Source: Sinomicrobium weinanense (GTDB lineage: Bacteria > Bacteroidota > Bacteroidia > Flavobacteriales > Flavobacteriaceae). Taken from it: 64,000 nt of DNA. A program made the position numbers and the translations under genes. The stretch spans positions 310,001 through 374,000 of the forward strand of contig NZ_JAHKRR010000001.1 of NCBI RefSeq assembly GCF_018863395.1, in the 5' to 3' direction. Below the pieces are notes generated by a model. That model did not search any database. It was not told the DNA's origin and worked only from the letters and a program-made list of their open reading frames with translations. Positions 24,197 to 32,670 of the stretch are shown here, in pieces (position 1 is the stretch's first letter; each line of letters starts with the position of its first letter).

Positions 24197-24733
24197 ATGC
24201 AGGATACTTCAAAACAATACGACGAAGTAATCGCCACTTGTCGGGAATTGTTCGTTAATAAGATGAAAGATTACGGAAGCGCATGGCGTATATTACGATT
24301 GCCTTCCCTTACCGATCAGATCTTTATAAAAGCCCAAAGGATACGAAGTCTACAGGAAAAGAAAACCCGGAAAGTAAACGAAGGGGAAGCCTCTGAGTTT
24401 ATCGGGATCATTAACTATTCGGTCATGGCGCTGATACAGCTCGACAAAGGTGTTGCCGACCAGCCCGACCTGAGTGTGGAAGAAGCCACAAAATTGTATG
24501 ACGAAAAGATAGCGCAGACCAAGACCCTTATGGAGGCCAAGAATCATGATTATGGTGAAGCCTGGCGCGACCTGCGGGTCAGTTCTCTTACAGACCTTAT
24601 CCTTCAGAAACTGTTGCGTGTTAAACAGATTGAGGGGAACGAAGGCAGGACCCTGGTCAGCGAAGGGATAGATGCGAATTACCAGGATATGATAAACTAT
24701 GCTGTTTTCGCGTTAATACTGTTAAACCCATAG
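24197..24733 (+). CDS. DUF1599 domain protein, internal duplication
   Basis: A 178-residue protein made of two similar halves. Half 1 has FVNKMKDYGSAWRILRLPSLTDQIFIKAQRIRSLQ and half 2 has MEAKNHDYGEAWRDLRVSSLTDLILQKLLRVKQIE; each ends in a helix with (I/M)INY(S/A)VMAL or similar. DUF1599 proteins are found almost only in Bacteroidetes and resemble nucleotide-modifying helical proteins; no activity is known to me. It may be co-transcribed with the following BT_3928-family gene, from which it is separated by 79 bp holding a palindrome. Confidence 0.88.
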   Translation: MQDTSKQYDEVIATCRELFVNKMKDYGSAWRILRLPSLTDQIFIKAQRIRSLQEKKTRKVNEGEASEFIGIINYSVMALIQLDKGVADQPDLSVEEATKLYDEKIAQTKTLMEAKNHDYGEAWRDLRVSSLTDLILQKLLRVKQIEGNEGRTLVSEGIDANYQDMINYAVFALILLNP

Positions 24734-24740
24734 GATAATA

Positions 24741-24774
24741 CCCGTAAAGATGCACGGCCGTGCATCTCTACGGG
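24741..24774. repeat. GC-rich palindrome (REP-like)
   Basis: CCCGTA-A-AGATGCACGG and its complement with one mismatched pair form a 34 bp palindrome centred on CGGCCG. There is no T tract. This motif resembles a widespread bacterial intergenic palindrome containing GATGCACGGCCGTGCATC. Confidence 0.65.
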
Positions 24775-24812
24775 GAAACGTAAAAATCTCAAATCGTAAT
24801 TCGTAGATTACA

Positions 24813-25910
24813 ATGAAATATATCGTAAACCTGTCCAGGATCATTGTCGGGGTCTTATTTATTATCAGTGGTGCCATAAAGCTGAACGACCCCATGGGGC
24901 TCTCGTTCAAGCTCGAGGAATATTTTGCGCCCGATGTGCTGAACCTTCCTTTTCTGGCCCCTTATGTATTGGGCATAGCCTTGTTTCTTGTAGTTTTTGA
25001 AGTGATGCTGGGCATTATGCTGCTCCTGGGATACAAATCGAAATTCACGATCTGGTGCCTGTTGCTTATGATCGTCTTCTTCACCTTCCTGACTTTCTAT
25101 TCTGCGTATTTCAACAAAGTGACCGACTGCGGTTGCTTTGGCGATGCGATAAAGCTGACCCCCTGGGAATCCTTCAGCAAGGATGTGGTATTGCTGTTAC
25201 TTATTCTGGTGTTGTTCTTTGGCAGAAATCATATAAAACCTTTTATATCTGCTAAGGTGGGGTTTATTGGTACGGTCATTGCCCTGGCGGCATGCGTTCT
25301 GTTTGCCGATCACGTGTTGAATCACCTGCCTGTGATCGATTTCCGCCCGTATAAGATAGGGGCCAATATAGGAGAAGGAATGATCATTCCCGAAGACGCC
25401 CCGAAACCTATCTATGAATATTCGTGGAAATTCAAGGTCGACGGAGAAGAAAAGATTATAAAGACCAATGGCGACTATCCATCAGTTGATGGCGAATTCA
25501 TAGATGTGGAAACTGAAGAAATTCAAAAGGGCTACGAACCCCCCGTACATGATTTCAGCATAGAAAAAGGAGGGGAGGACCATACCGAAGCCATGCTGGC
25601 AGAAGATAAGCTCGTTATGGTAATCTCTTATAATATGCGAAAAGCGAGTGAAGAAGGGCTGGAGAAAATGAAAGCGGTGACGGACAAGGCCCTTGCCGAT
25701 GGATATAAGGTCATAGGCATGTCTGCATCCGGGGAAGACCTAACGTTACCGGTGCTTAGGAAATACGACCTTAATTTTGAGTTTTATTTTACCGACGAAA
25801 CCACATTAAAGACCATTGTGCGTTCCAATCCCGGTATTCTGAAACTGCACAGGGGCACCATAGTGCAAAAACTGCATTTTAACGATGCAGACGAACTGGA
25901 AACTAATTAA
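24813..25910 (+). CDS. BT_3928 family membrane protein (DoxX/MauE-like with thioredoxin-like tail)
   Basis: A 365-residue protein. Four membrane helices fill residues 1-160, with the loop motif TDCGCFGDA (C106, C108), the MauE-type cysteine pair. A fifth hydrophobic segment lies about 150-170. The C-terminal 190 residues are soluble, with a region near 260-360 that resembles a thioredoxin fold (LVMVISYNMRKASEEGLEKMKAV) but lacks CxxC. The family is named after a Bacteroides protein of unknown function. A TlpA-like oxidoreductase and tpiA follow on the same strand, so a membrane thiol-redox pair is likely. Confidence 0.85.
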   Translation: MKYIVNLSRIIVGVLFIISGAIKLNDPMGLSFKLEEYFAPDVLNLPFLAPYVLGIALFLVVFEVMLGIMLLLGYKSKFTIWCLLLMIVFFTFLTFYSAYFNKVTDCGCFGDAIKLTPWESFSKDVVLLLLILVLFFGRNHIKPFISAKVGFIGTVIALAACVLFADHVLNHLPVIDFRPYKIGANIGEGMIIPEDAPKPIYEYSWKFKVDGEEKIIKTNGDYPSVDGEFIDVETEEIQKGYEPPVHDFSIEKGGEDHTEAMLAEDKLVMVISYNMRKASEEGLEKMKAVTDKALADGYKVIGMSASGEDLTLPVLRKYDLNFEFYFTDETTLKTIVRSNPGILKLHRGTIVQKLHFNDADELETN

Positions 25911-25938
25911 AAGAACAACAGTCTCTTAAATATTATTA

Positions 25939-25946
25939 TAAATTTG
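25939..25946 (+). promoter_or_regulatory. -7 box before the TlpA-tpiA pair
   Basis: TAAATTTG matches TAnnTTTG, 40 bp before the TlpA-like start. No clear TTG at -33. Confidence 0.45.
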
Positions 25947-25986
25947 TAACGTTGTCTTTTTAGACGAGATAAATAAAAAAGCTACT

Positions 25987-26490
25987 ATGAAAAAGAATGT
26001 TCTGGCTGTATTATTTACAGCTGTGGGGATGGTATTGTCTGCCCAGACGAAAGAATTTTCCAAAGAAGCATTAGAAGATATATTCCTTACGACAGATGGA
26101 CAGGATATCACCTTTTCGGAAGTACTGGAAGCCAATAAGGGGAAAACCCTGTTCATCGATGTGTGGGCTTCCTGGTGCAAGGATTGTTTGGAAAGTATCC
26201 CGAAACTGGCAGAACTGGACACAAAATATGAGGATGTGACCTTTGTTTTCCTTTCGCTGGACCGCAGTGTGGAAGGATGGGAAAGAGGCCGCGAAAAACA
26301 CAGGCTGGATTACGGGCAACACTACTTCATTAAGGCCGGGTGGAAAGGGAGCCCGTTCTGTAAGTCCATAGACCTCGACTGGATACCCCGGTATCTGGTG
26401 GTCAACCCCGAAGGGAAGATAGAACTGTTCAAGGCTATAGAAACTAACGACACTCAATTAATAAATACCTTAAACCACACCACAAAATGA
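25987..26490 (+). CDS. TlpA-like thioredoxin family disulfide reductase
   Basis: A 167-residue exported protein with a signal peptide (1-20, ending VLSAQ) and a thioredoxin fold. The active site is FIDVWASWCKDCLESIPKL, an intact C-K-D-C motif, and a cis-proline follows in LDWIPRYLVVNPEGK. It would reduce or isomerise disulfides in the periplasm. The preceding BT_3928 protein may supply electrons. The stop overlaps the tpiA start by 4 bp. Confidence 0.9.
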   Translation: MKKNVLAVLFTAVGMVLSAQTKEFSKEALEDIFLTTDGQDITFSEVLEANKGKTLFIDVWASWCKDCLESIPKLAELDTKYEDVTFVFLSLDRSVEGWERGREKHRLDYGQHYFIKAGWKGSPFCKSIDLDWIPRYLVVNPEGKIELFKAIETNDTQLINTLNHTTK

Positions 26491-27236
26491 GAAAAAAAAT
26501 CGTTGCTGGAAACTGGAAAATGAATAACAATCTTGGAGAGACCGAAGCGTTGCTTTCCAAATTGCTGAAAAAGATGCCCGAAACCGATGCAGAGGTCATG
26601 GTAGCCCCGCCGTTTATCAGCCTCAGGCTGGCTTTTGATACCCTGGTCCAGAGTCCTGTTGAGGTTGTAGCACAGAACATGCATTTTGCAGAAAACGGAG
26701 CTTATACCGGGGAAATATCCGCAGATATGCTGAAAAGCGCAGGTATACAGACTGTTATTCTGGGACATTCCGAAAGGAGAGCCTATTTTAACGAAACCGA
26801 CGAAAGCCTGGCTAAAAAAATAGATGCCGCGCTTAGACACGATATGACTGCGATCTTTTGTTTCGGGGAAGAACTGGAAGACCGCAAATCGGACAATCAT
26901 TTCAAAGTGGTCGAAAAGCAGTTGAAAAATGCACTGTTTCACCTGAAGGCTTCAGCCTGGAAGAACATTATCCTGGCCTACGAACCCGTTTGGGCCATAG
27001 GTACAGGAGAAACGGCCACACCGGAGCAGGCGCAGGAAATGCACAAATTTATCCGGAAAACCATCGCAGAAAACTACAATGAGAAGGTGGCCGATGGTGT
27101 ATCCATTCTTTACGGCGGAAGTGTAAAACCCGAAAATGCCAAAGAGATTTTTTCCCAGCCCGATGTAGACGGAGGCCTTATCGGCGGGGCATCTCTCAAG
27201 GCTAAGGATTTTGTAGCTATTGTAGACGCTATATAA
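26487..27236 (+). CDS. tpiA: Triose-phosphate isomerase
   Basis: A 249-residue TIM-barrel enzyme interconverting glyceraldehyde 3-phosphate and dihydroxyacetone phosphate in glycolysis and gluconeogenesis. The catalytic Lys is in AGNWKMN, the catalytic His in ILGHSERR, and the catalytic Glu in LAYEPVWAIGTG; the phosphate loop is YGGSVKPENA and GGLIGGAS. Length is normal. It is translationally coupled to the TlpA-like gene through ATGA. This tlpA-tpiA-(palindrome)-slipin-prmA order looks like the usual flavobacterial neighbourhood. Confidence 0.97.
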   Translation: MRKKIVAGNWKMNNNLGETEALLSKLLKKMPETDAEVMVAPPFISLRLAFDTLVQSPVEVVAQNMHFAENGAYTGEISADMLKSAGIQTVILGHSERRAYFNETDESLAKKIDAALRHDMTAIFCFGEELEDRKSDNHFKVVEKQLKNALFHLKASAWKNIILAYEPVWAIGTGETATPEQAQEMHKFIRKTIAENYNEKVADGVSILYGGSVKPENAKEIFSQPDVDGGLIGGASLKAKDFVAIVDAI

Positions 27237-27251
27237 TATTTCAGCCCCAAT

Positions 27252-27322
27252 TGTCATTCCGAGCGAAGCGAGGAATCTCCACCTATGCAGAAAGGAGGTT
27301 CCTCGCTTCGCTCGGAATGACA
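27252..27322. repeat. Palindromic repeat, likely terminator between convergent genes
   Basis: A 24 bp perfect stem, TGTCATTCCGAGCGAAGCGA.. (27252-27275) with its complement (27299-27322), extended by one-mismatch pairing inside. TGTCATTCCGAGCGAAGCG is a widespread bacterial intergenic repeat motif. It sits between convergent tpiA and slipin, where it can end both transcripts. Confidence 0.8.
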
Positions 27323-27355
27323 GTTAGTGCTTTTGAAGGAAACCCTTAGCCTATT

Positions 27356-28102
27356 CTATTTCTTCTTCTTTTTGCCTTTCCGGTATAATACTTCCTCCGG
27401 AAAAGGAAAAACAATGGTGGAGTTCTTCTCCGAAGCAATGTTAGAAAGTGTCTGGTAGAGCCTCAGTTTGATGGCAGAGGACGATTTATCGATGAGTTGC
27501 CCGGCTTCTACCAGGGCCTTTGCTGCCTGTTTTTCGGCATCAGCCAGGATAATTCGTGCCCTGCGCGAACGTTCGGCTTCGGCCTGGTTGGCCATGGAAC
27601 GCTTCATGTTTTCCGGAAGTTCGATGTCCTTGATCTTTACGTCGAGAATGGTGATCCCCCAGTCTTTGGTTTCATTATCTACAATGGCGCGGATGTTTTC
27701 GCCTATTTCTTCACGTTTGGAGAGTATCGTGTCCAGCTCCACTTTTCCGCATACATCCCTCAGCGAAGCCTGGGCCAGTTGTGATATGGCAAAGTGATAG
27801 TCTTCCACTTCCAGGATGGACTGGGTGGCATCGATAATACGAAAGAAAAGCACACCGTTGATCCTGGAGGGCACATTGTCTTCTGTCATAATTTCCTGGG
27901 TCGGAATATTTATGGTAATGACCCGGATATCTACAAACTGGGTGGTCTCGATAACCGGAATGATCCACCGGAAACCCGGATTGAGCACTTTTATATAGCT
28001 GCCCAGCCGGAATTTCAGCGCCCGCTTGTATTCAAAGACTATCCGTATCCCCGAGAGGAAGAATACAAAGAGGAATATAAATAAGACAGCCATGGCAGAC
28101 AT
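27356..28102 (-). CDS. SPFH/band 7 domain protein (slipin)
   Basis: A 248-residue protein with one N-terminal membrane helix (MAVLFIFLFVFFLSGIRIVF) followed by the SPFH domain (EYKRALKFRLGSYIKVLNPGFRWIIPVIET, VDIRVITINIPTQEIMTEDNV, NETKDWGITILDVKIKDIELPENMKRSMANQAEAERSRRA as separate motifs). A helical C-terminus and a poly-lysine end follow. Slipins scaffold membrane microdomains; bacterial ones often pair with NfeD proteases, but none is adjacent here. The frame extends to 28159; the start at 28102 (MSAMAVLF) leaves a normal anchor. Confidence 0.9.
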   Translation of the reverse strand: MSAMAVLFIFLFVFFLSGIRIVFEYKRALKFRLGSYIKVLNPGFRWIIPVIETTQFVDIRVITINIPTQEIMTEDNVPSRINGVLFFRIIDATQSILEVEDYHFAISQLAQASLRDVCGKVELDTILSKREEIGENIRAIVDNETKDWGITILDVKIKDIELPENMKRSMANQAEAERSRRARIILADAEKQAAKALVEAGQLIDKSSSAIKLRLYQTLSNIASEKNSTIVFPFPEEVLYRKGKKKKK

Positions 28103-28270
28103 TGTTGCAGGATTTAAATGTACTCTGTTAAAGATAGTTAATAAATGAATGATAATCAATTATTTGTTGATTTTTTATCGTGTATCAAACAGGGAGAAAG
28201 ACGGATGGCTGCAAAGGCCGGTAGCCATTTTTTCCGGCGATTGTTGATTAGTTTTGACCGGAGTATACCT

Positions 28271-28298
28271 TTGATTTAAACGGGCAGTTGTATTTTTG
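28271..28298 (+). promoter_or_regulatory. Promoter of prmA
   Basis: TTG (28271-28273), 17-nt spacer, TATTTTTG (28291-28298). Full consensus match. The leader would be about 155 nt and includes a palindrome (28397-28445). Confidence 0.6.
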
Positions 28299-28396
28299 CC
28301 GGGTAAATACAACAGAACCGATCTCTTTAAAATAATCATTGAACACACAGGGAGATGAGTATTTTTAGATCCGGTATTTATCTGAAACAGGTAGCC

Positions 28397-28445
28397 GGAG
28401 ACGGAAGACAAGTATTCATCTGTCTCCTGTTACCGGTCTTCCGTC
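28397..28445 (+). repeat. Palindromic repeat in the prmA leader, two exclusive hairpins
   Basis: GACGGAAGAC (28400-28409) pairs with GTCTTCCGTC (28436-28445), while GGAGAC (28397-28402) can pair with GTCTCC (28422-28427). The left arms overlap, so the two stems exclude each other. The right end is shared with the repeat before the YciI gene. It ends 13 bp before the prmA start codon. Confidence 0.55.
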
Positions 28446-28458
28446 CAAAAAAACAGAA

Positions 28459-29325
28459 ATGGATACATCATATATCGCTTATCACTTTAAGGTAAAACCC
28501 CTGAAGCCCGGTACAGAGATCCTTATAGCCGAGTTGGGCGATGTGGGATTCGAAAGTTTTGTGGAAAATGAAGAAGGAGTCACGGCCTATATACAAAGGA
28601 GCGAATGGACCTCTTCCTGCCTGGATGATCTTTTTATTTTACGGAGTGATGAATTCACGATCACTTATGACCTGGAGGAAATAGAGCAGGTGAACTGGAA
28701 TGAGGAATGGGAAAAGAATTTCCAGCCCATTGAAGTGGACGGCCTGTGTACGGTAAGGGCACCGTTCCATGCTATGCCCGGCACAAAATACGATATTATC
28801 ATAGAGCCCAAAATGAGCTTCGGCACGGGGCATCACGAAACCACCCACATGATGATACAGCACCTGCTGAAACTGGACCTAAAAGGCAAAAAAGTGTTGG
28901 ATATGGGCTGTGGAACAGGAGTGCTGGCCATTCTGGCCGAAAAGCTGGGTGCGGCCGGGATCGATGCCATAGATATCGACAACTGGTGTTACGAGAATTC
29001 CCTGGAAAATGTGGAAAGGAACAGTTGTACACATATTTCCGTATTCGAAGGAGATGCCTCCCTGCTGGACGGAAGGTGGTATGATGTGGTCATTGCCAAT
29101 ATAAACAGGAATATTTTACTGAACGACATCCCGAAATATGCCGGATGTCTGGAACAGGACGGCATACTTCTGTTAAGTGGGTTTTACAGGGATGATATTT
29201 CTGTCATAGATGAATTATGTGTAAAAAATTCATTAAATTTTGTTGAAAAACTGGAAGAAAATCACTGGGTGGCATTAAGGTATAAAAGTGTTGCAGCGAC
29301 CCGCCATAGTGGCCAGGACGAGTAA
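28459..29325 (+). CDS. prmA: Ribosomal protein L11 methyltransferase
   Basis: A 288-residue class I methyltransferase that trimethylates ribosomal protein L11 using S-adenosylmethionine. The N-terminal 100 residues are the L11-binding domain. The SAM motif is KKVLDMGCGTGVLAILAEKLGA (read in parts), preceded by the family motif FGTGHHETTHMM and followed by DIDNW and VIANINRNILL, the PrmA version of the NPPY motif. Length matches the family. It is plus-strand and stands alone with its own promoter; clpS follows after 145 bp. Confidence 0.94.
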   Translation: MDTSYIAYHFKVKPLKPGTEILIAELGDVGFESFVENEEGVTAYIQRSEWTSSCLDDLFILRSDEFTITYDLEEIEQVNWNEEWEKNFQPIEVDGLCTVRAPFHAMPGTKYDIIIEPKMSFGTGHHETTHMMIQHLLKLDLKGKKVLDMGCGTGVLAILAEKLGAAGIDAIDIDNWCYENSLENVERNSCTHISVFEGDASLLDGRWYDVVIANINRNILLNDIPKYAGCLEQDGILLLSGFYRDDISVIDELCVKNSLNFVEKLEENHWVALRYKSVAATRHSGQDE

Positions 29326-29430
29326 AACCCTGTTATTGAAGGAACCCGTAACTCTCCGGGGAATATAAGAAGGAAGGGGGGGCGGGATACCCGGCTTCGA
29401 AGGAGGGATGCTTTTAAAATAAATTTTGTG

Positions 29431-29438
29431 TAATTTTG
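29431..29438 (+). promoter_or_regulatory. -7 box of clpS
   Basis: TAATTTTG matches TAnnTTTG and lies 32 bp before the first ATG of clpS, which supports 29471 as the start. No -33 TTG at standard spacing. Confidence 0.5.
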
Positions 29439-29470
29439 TATAAGATCGTTTACATCATATCTTTATAGCA

Positions 29471-29818
29471 ATGCGTACCAAAAAACATACATACATATGG
29501 GAAAACACTGCTGTGCCAGGTGGTATGGCCGGTGTATGCTATGCTTCCCTCCAGGAAGAGACCATGGAGGAAGTGCTGGTGGAAGAAGATGTACAAAAGC
29601 AAAACGAGATCGTTCTCTACAATGACGATGTCAATACTTTTGACCACGTTATAGAAACCCTGATCCACGTATGTGACCACACCCCTGAACAGGCCGAACA
29701 ATGTTCCATTATAGTGCACTACAAGGGAAAATGTACCGTAAAGACCGGGCCATACGAAGATCTCAAACCCCGTTGTTCCCTTTTGCTGGATGCCGGTTTG
29801 AGCGCAGAGATCGTATAA
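29471..29818 (+). CDS. clpS: ATP-dependent Clp protease adaptor ClpS
   Basis: A 115-residue protein; the ClpS core begins at about residue 44 with EIVLYNDDVNTFDHVIETL and continues through HTPEQAEQCSIIVHYKGKCTVKTG and LKPRCSLLLDAGLSAEIV. ClpS delivers N-degron substrates to ClpAP/ClpCP; the NDD(V)NT region and the HYKGK loop form the N-degron pocket. The N-terminal 30 residues are longer than usual and lack family resemblance, so an internal start at 29564 (MEEVLVEED) is possible. The promoter box at 29431 favours the longer form. Confidence 0.9.
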   Translation: MRTKKHTYIWENTAVPGGMAGVCYASLQEETMEEVLVEEDVQKQNEIVLYNDDVNTFDHVIETLIHVCDHTPEQAEQCSIIVHYKGKCTVKTGPYEDLKPRCSLLLDAGLSAEIV

Positions 29819-29859
29819 CCTTGCTCTTCTGTATGCGAAAAATAGGGGATATTTATTTC

Positions 29860-30894
29860 TTAATCCTTATTTTCTGATGGTTGTAACGCCTTGAACAACC
29901 CGAACGCCTTAAAGAGGTGGAATAATCCTGGAAGTATTAAGACAGCCCCTGCGAGCAGGGCAAAAGCTATGGAGTTGATAACCGCCTCCCCGGCCATGTT
30001 CTCGTAAATGCTTACAGGGCCTTCTGACGTAAAGATCAGATCGGGAAAGTTCGACTGTACCCAGGCACCGAGGATAAGGAATACCTGTGCCGCTACAATG
30101 ATCCTTACTGTTACTTTTTTCCCTTTTCCGAGGTATATCCAAATGGGGATGAGCAATGAACTGGCCAGTACTACCAATACTATGCTGAATAGATTGTCAA
30201 AGAAATGATCGATAAACACTTCCCCGGCGTAAAAGCCGTAGCCAAAGATGAGCATGCTGCTTATGGCTACCGAAATATTGGCCTTTTTTGCCTTTTTGAT
30301 GAACAGCTTTTGCTCATTTCCAGAAGTTTCTCCTACCAGGAATACGGCCGATAAAAAAGCGACAAGTGAGGTGACAAATATCCCCATCAGGAGCGAAGTG
30401 ATGTTAAACCAGGAGTGTATATAGACGGTTGCAAAGCTATGATTCTCAATATCATCTAAAGGTATGAGCTTGCCGGAAACCAATGCCCCCGCACTAACTC
30501 CCAACAGGAAGGGGGTGATGATACTGGAGTATTGAAAAAGTTTGTTATAGATCTTTTGAGAACCATCCGTAACCGCATCGTAGTGGCGGAAAATAAAGGC
30601 CGTTCCCCTCACTACAATGCCAAACAGCAGCAGCGTTAGCGGAATGTGTAACTGGGTGGTGACGATATAATAATAATTTGGGAAAGTGATCCACATGATC
30701 ACAACGACAATAATAAGCCACACGTGATTTGCTTCCCATACCGGCCCTATGATCTGGTAAGCTATTTTTTTGGTGACTTTCCTGTTCTCCCTGGAAGAGA
30801 GCAACTCCAGTATTCCAACGCCGAAATCCGCACCGCCAAAAATGATATAGAAGTATATGGCGACAAACAAAAAAAGAAATACTATCGTGGTCAT
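29860..30894 (-). CDS. cydB: Cytochrome bd ubiquinol oxidase subunit II
   Basis: A 344-residue polytopic protein with about eight membrane helices. The N-terminal FGGADFGVGILELL and QIIGPVWEANHVWLI segments are signatures of CydB. It forms the bd-type terminal oxidase with CydA, reducing oxygen with quinol at high affinity. It lies directly downstream of cydA on the minus strand (143 bp gap with a CCCCCC/GGGGGG palindrome), the usual order. CydX-like small subunits are not visible after it. Confidence 0.95.
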   Translation of the reverse strand: MTTIVFLFLFVAIYFYIIFGGADFGVGILELLSSRENRKVTKKIAYQIIGPVWEANHVWLIIVVVIMWITFPNYYYIVTTQLHIPLTLLLFGIVVRGTAFIFRHYDAVTDGSQKIYNKLFQYSSIITPFLLGVSAGALVSGKLIPLDDIENHSFATVYIHSWFNITSLLMGIFVTSLVAFLSAVFLVGETSGNEQKLFIKKAKKANISVAISSMLIFGYGFYAGEVFIDHFFDNLFSIVLVVLASSLLIPIWIYLGKGKKVTVRIIVAAQVFLILGAWVQSNFPDLIFTSEGPVSIYENMAGEAVINSIAFALLAGAVLILPGLFHLFKAFGLFKALQPSENKD

Positions 30895-30996
30895 TTTTTT
30901 AGAATTTTAGTTTTTAAGGCCCCGGGTTCGTAATATCTTTTACACCTCCGTATCCTCCTCAAGCGAGAATAATTCTCTTTAAAAGGATTGAAGGCT

Positions 30997-31012
30997 CCCC
31001 CCTTGAGGGGGG
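30997..31012. repeat. CCCCCC-TTGA-GGGGGG palindrome between cydA and cydB
   Basis: A short G/C palindrome followed by a second G run (31018-31025), part of a motif of alternating C and G runs seen between genes in many Bacteroidetes. It could attenuate read-through from cydA to cydB. Confidence 0.5.
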
Positions 31013-31037
31013 ACACAGGGGGGGGTCCGCTCCCTCT

Positions 31038-32354
31038 TCAATCTCCGTTCCCCGAATACCCCATGTTGAACACCCTGATCTGTCTGCCCATCAACCAGCT
31101 TACTGCTATGGCCAGGATAACATACAGGAAAATAAAGAGGAACAGACTGTATTCGATCCCGTCCATCGGGGTCACTGAATCCTTTGTACGCATAATGTTG
31201 TAGATCACCCATGGCTGCCGTCCGACCTCTGTAACGATCCACCCGGCTTCCACAGCTATAAAACCCAGCGGGGCGGCCAGGGCAAAGAGCAGCCAGAACC
31301 ACGTTTTCTGAAGCAGGGACTTCTTTTTCCGGCTGATAAAGAAAATGACCGACAACAGGGCTAAAAAGGTGCCCAGTCCTACCATGAGTTGAAAAGCGTA
31401 ATGGGTAATAGCTACCGGGGGATGATCTTCCTCCGGAAAGTCGTTCAGTCCTTTTACTTCAGCATTAAAATCTCCGAAGGCGAGGAAAGAGAGCATATTC
31501 GGGATCTTTATCTTGTGAGTGACCTCGCGTTTCTCTTCGTTTACAATGCCGCCGATGTAGAGGGGCGCCCCTTCTTCGGTTTCGTAGTGCGCTTCCAGGG
31601 CGGCGAGTTTTACAGGTTGTCTTACGGCGATGTCTTTCGCCGAGATATCCCCGCTTATGGGTTGCAAAACGGCAGCAATGGCCCCGAAAGTGATGGCTAT
31701 GTTAAAGGCCTTCCGGTGCACGGCAATGTTTCGTTTTTTATAGATCTGCCAGGCGTGTATCCCCGCTACGGCAAAACCTGTTGCGGTAAATGCCGCGAGG
31801 ACCATGTGCAGGGCCTGGGAAAACCAGGCATCGTTGAACAGGGCCTGTACGGGGTCGATGTTCAGGAATTCTCCGTTGATGTAATCAAATCCCGTAGGAG
31901 CGTTCATCCAGCCGTTGGCAGACACCACAAGGATACCCGAAGCCACGCCCGACAGCCCGATGATAAGCCCGGTAAACCAGTGAAACCATTCGCTCTTTAT
32001 CTTTTTCCAGCCATAGAGGTAGAACCCCAGGGCAATGGCCTCCACAAAAAAAGCAGTGCCTTCCAGGGAAAAAGGCATACCGATGATCGGCCCGGCATGC
32101 AACATGAATTTGGGCCATAACAATCCCAGTTCAAAAGACAATATGGTCCCCGAGACCGCACCCGTCACAAAAAAGATGGCCACGCCCTTTTGCCAGGCTT
32201 TTGTGAGGGAGAGATATACCTTGTCCCGGGTCTTTAACCACTTGTAGTGAGATACTACCATAAAAAAAGGCATAACCATACCAATACAGGCAAAAACGAT
32301 GTGAAAGATCATTGAGACGGCCATTTGCAGGCGGGCGGCGTCGAGTGTTTCCAT
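31038..32354 (-). CDS. cydA: Cytochrome bd ubiquinol oxidase subunit I
   Basis: A 438-residue polytopic protein starting METLDAARLQMAVSMIFHIVFACIGM, in which the histidine of FHIVF is the haem b595/d ligand equivalent. Also present are SLEGTAFFVEAIALGFYLYGW, with the key glutamates, and the quinol-binding region before residue 290. The Q-loop is short, so it belongs to the short-loop class. With CydB it forms the oxygen-reducing bd oxidase, used at low oxygen or under stress. A -7 box (TAAATTTG on the minus strand) lies 20 bp upstream. Confidence 0.95.
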   Translation of the reverse strand: METLDAARLQMAVSMIFHIVFACIGMVMPFFMVVSHYKWLKTRDKVYLSLTKAWQKGVAIFFVTGAVSGTILSFELGLLWPKFMLHAGPIIGMPFSLEGTAFFVEAIALGFYLYGWKKIKSEWFHWFTGLIIGLSGVASGILVVSANGWMNAPTGFDYINGEFLNIDPVQALFNDAWFSQALHMVLAAFTATGFAVAGIHAWQIYKKRNIAVHRKAFNIAITFGAIAAVLQPISGDISAKDIAVRQPVKLAALEAHYETEEGAPLYIGGIVNEEKREVTHKIKIPNMLSFLAFGDFNAEVKGLNDFPEEDHPPVAITHYAFQLMVGLGTFLALLSVIFFISRKKKSLLQKTWFWLLFALAAPLGFIAVEAGWIVTEVGRQPWVIYNIMRTKDSVTPMDGIEYSLFLFIFLYVILAIAVSWLMGRQIRVFNMGYSGNGD

Positions 32355-32373
32355 AGAAGGGAAGTTTACCTTA

Positions 32374-32381
32374 CAAATTTA
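32374..32381 (-). promoter_or_regulatory. -7 box of cydA
   Basis: TAAATTTG on the minus strand, 20 bp before the cydA start; no matching -33 TTG. Confidence 0.45.
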
Positions 32382-32508
32382 CGGCTTTATCCCCGTATTT
32401 CCCGGCCCGGAAGTGTTAAAGATGATATGTTTTAAACCAAAGAATACCCTCCGGAATAAGGTTTTTTGTCATGGCTTGTGAACCTTATAAATTAATAAGG
32501 TTCCCGAG

Positions 32509-32640
32509 CACTTCGGCACTTCAGCACTTCGGCACTTCGACACTTCGACAAGCTCAGTGCAGGCAAGCTCAGTGCAGGCAAGCTCAGTGCAGGCAAGCTC
32601 AGTGCAGGCAAGCTCAGGATAAACTAAAACCGAGGGACAA
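32509..32640. repeat. Dispersed repeat with 15 bp tandem expansion
   Basis: Four exact 15 bp copies of AAGCTCAGTGCAGGC at 32550-32609 are followed by a partial copy and the TCAGGATAAACTAAA tail of the dispersed repeat family. Upstream is a run of CACTTCGGCA-like units (32509-32549). The array lies between convergent or unrelated genes (cydA upstream region and the NAD(P)-binding gene end). It is not coding on either strand by any real protein signal. Confidence 0.8.
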
Positions 32641-32670
32641 TCTTCCGTCAATCTCTTATCACAACACCTG

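Noticed and set aside
32509-32640. Possible CRISPR array from the regular 15 bp units
   Set aside because: Units are directly adjacent without unique spacers, so this is a tandem repeat.
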